A DNA stretch of 64,000 bases, taken from positions 1 to 64,000 of the forward strand of contig NZ_DASZBU010000015.1 of NCBI RefSeq assembly GCF_035943815.1, given 5' to 3'. This stretch comes from Frateuria_A sp035943815 (GTDB lineage Bacteria; Pseudomonadota; Gammaproteobacteria; Xanthomonadales; Rhodanobacteraceae). A model generated the notes under the pieces. That model saw nothing but the letters and a program-made list of their open reading frames with translations. It was not told the DNA's origin and did no database searches. Positions 62,182 through 64,000 of this stretch are shown in pieces. Both the position numbers and the translations under genes were made by a program. Numbering within the stretch: position 1 is the stretch's first letter; every line of letters starts with the position of its first letter.

Positions 62182-62825
62182 ATGGAACCGCAGCAGCTCA
62201 CGTTCGGCACCTTGGAGCAGCGCATCGAAGCCATTCCCGAGCATCCCTCGTACCGCATGGCACCGAACCAACGTGCGAGATGGGGCAACGGCATCGGCAT
62301 GCTGGCGGGCCTGTCAGGGCTGATCCTGAGCAAGATGCTGCCCCCTAGTCCTACCGTGTTGATTGCAGCCATCGTGCTTCTTCTCGTCGAGATTGCAGCC
62401 TTCATGGTCGCGTGGGCGGGAGAGCTACCGGTCTTCAACCTGCGCCCGCCGCGCGAGCGCCAGGAGTATGCGGAGACGCTCGACCACGACTTGCCCCACC
62501 ACCTGCAACTGGTTGAGTGGATGAGAGGCTTCCCGAGGGAGCGCCTGCAGACCATGAGCGCGTTTGCGGCCCATCGCCTCGACCGGTTCCGCAGCAAGCT
62601 TCCACTCCTGACAGGCAGCATAGAAAAACTCGGCTTCCTGCCCCTTGCCACGGCGCTATTCCTGCAATTCAAGGACCTGCGCTGCCGGTGCATCTGAGTT
62701 GGCCGGAGATCGTCCTGATCGGCGCCCTGATGTTCGTTTACTGGCTGAGCATGTTGCAGGTAGGCGTGCGGTTGCGGCTGGAGCTTTACGACACGCTGCT
62801 CAAGAGCGCCTTGGCCGACCGATAG
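62182..62825 (+). pseudogene. Four-helix membrane protein, frameshifted at about 62690
   Basis: The first frame (62182-62697, 171 aa) begins EPQQLTFGTLEQRIEAIPEHPSYRMAP, has three membrane segments (GIGMLAGLSGLILS; LIAAIVLLLVEIAAFMVAWAG; LGFLPLATALFL), and stops at TGA 62695. The +/-1 frame continues without a break as LSWPEIVLIGALMFVYWLSMLQVGVRLRLELYDTLLKSALADR, a fourth helix. A single indel in the CTGCGCTGCCGG stretch would join them. It may be a sequencing error, a true frameshift or programmed slippage. The family is not recognised. Confidence 0.65.
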
Positions 62826-63070
62826 CGTTGGCGTCCTCTGGAACGCAGGACGAGCTCCTCGCCCCAGGGCCTCGTTTCGACAAAGCCGCTCCCACGCACT
62901 TCCCTGGACTAAAAGTTTGCGCGCGATAGTTGGGGAACTGCGTGCGCAAGGCCCTTTGCGTTGCGGTTGGAGCTTTTTGCCTTGCACGCAAGGGTGCCGC
63001 GAACGCACGACAGCCGCCTTGGCGTGCCTGATCGGTACACTGAGCGCTCTGATTTCCCTGGCGCCGATTC

Positions 63071-63793
63071 ATGTCCGATCCGGTTCGACTGGCGAAACAC
63101 GTCGCCGACCTGGCCCGGTGCTCGCGCATCGAGGCGGAGCAGTACATCAAGAACGGCTGGGTGACTGTCGACGGGCACGTGGTCGAAGATCCGGCGCATC
63201 CGGTGTCGACCGAGGTCGTCGCACTCGACCCCGCCGCGCAACTGGATGCGATCGAACCGGCCACGATCCTGCTGCACAAGCCGGTTGGCTATGACGCGAT
63301 CAAGGGCCGCAAGGCCGCGGCGGGACTGGTGCAGCCGGGGACACGCTGGCCCGAGGATCCTTCGGGCGTGCGCCTGCTCGATCGCCATTTCCATCGCCTG
63401 ACGCCGCTGGTGCCGTTGGATACCGATGCCAGCGGTTTGATGGTGCTGACCCAGGACCGTCGCGTGTGGCGTCGTCTGACCGAGGACCGCGACGAAATCG
63501 AACAGGAGTACGTGGTCGAGGTCCGCGGCCAGATTGCGCCCTATGGCCTGTACAAGCTCAACCACGGGCTGCAGTTCCGCGGCCGTGCGCTACGCCCTTG
63601 CAAGGTCAGCTGGCAGAACGAGTTCCGCCTGCGCTTTGCGATCAAGGGAGTGCAAGGCGGGCAATTGCGCGACATGTGCGCACAGGTCGGGCTGGAGGTG
63701 GTGGCGATCCGGCGCATCCGCATCGGCAAGGTGGCGCTGGCCAAGATGCCCGTCGGCGCGTGGCGCTACCTGCCGGTCGGTGGAAGCTTCTGA
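63071..63793 (+). CDS. RsuA/RluF-type rRNA pseudouridine synthase
   Basis: A 240-aa enzyme. Residues 4-50 form an S4 RNA-binding domain (RLAKHVADLARCSRIEAEQYIKNGWVTVDGHVV). The synthase domain has ATILLHKPVGYD, then the catalytic Asp in PLDTDASGLMVLTQD, EYVVEV, and AIKGVQGGQLRDMCAQVGLEVVAIRRIRIGKV. It modifies a ribosomal RNA uridine; RluF is the nearest-looking group. The ATG at 63071 lies 245 bp after the membrane-protein frame. Confidence 0.92.
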   Translation: MSDPVRLAKHVADLARCSRIEAEQYIKNGWVTVDGHVVEDPAHPVSTEVVALDPAAQLDAIEPATILLHKPVGYDAIKGRKAAAGLVQPGTRWPEDPSGVRLLDRHFHRLTPLVPLDTDASGLMVLTQDRRVWRRLTEDRDEIEQEYVVEVRGQIAPYGLYKLNHGLQFRGRALRPCKVSWQNEFRLRFAIKGVQGGQLRDMCAQVGLEVVAIRRIRIGKVALAKMPVGAWRYLPVGGSF

Positions 63794-63805
63794 GGCACGC
63801 GCGAT

Positions 63806-64000
63806 TCAGGCGCCGCGCACGCGCAGCGTCAGCCCCTTGAGGAAATTGCGCAGCAGCTGGTCGCCGCACGGGCGGTAGTTCTTGTGCCCGGGTTGGCGGA
63901 ACAACGCCGATAGCTCCGGCTTGGACACGGGCAATCCCGCGTCCGCGAAAACCTGGTGCATGTCCACGTCCTTGAGCTCGAAGGCCACCCGCAATTTCTT
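63806..64000 (-). CDS. DUF1456 (YehS-like) protein, C-terminal part (5' end outside window)
   Basis: The visible 64 residues run to the right edge: LRVAFELKDVDMHQVFADAGLPVSKPELSALFRQPGHKNYRPCGDQLLRNFLKGLTLRVRGA. This is the second repeat of the YehS/DUF1456 family, whose members are small cytoplasmic proteins of unknown role. It is convergent with the pseudouridine synthase, 12 bp apart. Confidence 0.85.
   Translation of the reverse strand, partial: KKLRVAFELKDVDMHQVFADAGLPVSKPELSALFRQPGHKNYRPCGDQLLRNFLKGLTLRVRGA

Overview
The window is high-GC DNA from a free-living gammaproteobacterium. The suf operon layout, an XAC0095-like small protein, an Oar-like TonB-dependent receptor, secreted glycanases and two REP-associated tyrosine transposases (RAYTs) fit the Xanthomonadales, most likely Rhodanobacteraceae (Rhodanobacter/Dyella-like). 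This placement comes from gene content alone. I saw no rRNA, tRNA, CRISPR array or prophage.

Layout. 1-1786: right end of an IS481-like element running into the 3' end of a CPBP protease gene, then a Rieske ferredoxin and an acetyltransferase, both on the minus strand. 1878-7784: iron-sulfur assembly operon read leftward (IscR-like regulator, sufB, an ACT-domain gene, sufC, sufD, sufS). Four junctions are translationally coupled, and a promoter with a 29-bp dyad lies in front. 7830-20139: housekeeping and stress genes (2H phosphoesterase, two GST-like proteins, YCII and DUF899 proteins, two methyltransferases, a PadR/membrane-protein pair, PAP2 phosphatase, secreted peroxiredoxin). 20368-31228: two secreted or exported peptidases, catalase, HD-GYP phosphodiesterase, dihydroorotase, MtfA peptidase. 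31610-37303: flavin ene-reductase, aldo/keto reductase beside a decayed relative, an MFS transporter and small regulators. 37641-44905: a glycan-use locus (TonB-dependent receptor, GH144-like glucanase, GH3 beta-glucosidase) with a LacI-type operator upstream of the GH3 gene. 46231-51300: regulators, isochorismatase, orphan barstar, YCII protein. 51303-57905: accessory zone with two RAYTs and their inverted repeats, a higBA module with a repeated operator candidate, and a large secreted lyase-like enzyme. 58006-64000: beta-propeller exoprotein, a REPIN-like repeat, a DUF3883 nuclease-like gene with a frameshifted membrane partner, a pseudouridine synthase and a DUF1456 fragment.

How parts work together. 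The suf genes build Fe-S clusters under an autoregulated Rrf2 protein; the Rieske ferredoxin and flavin enzymes downstream are possible clients. Catalase, peroxiredoxin and the suf system form an oxidative-stress theme. The TBDR/GH144/GH3 set could import and split a beta-glucan, possibly beta-1,2-linked (inference).

The most original signals are the dyad over the suf promoter, the LacI-type operator at the glycan locus, three REP-like repeat families with two different RAYTs, the tandem repeat in front of higB, and the DUF3883/membrane-protein pair. No single locus clearly proves a new system.
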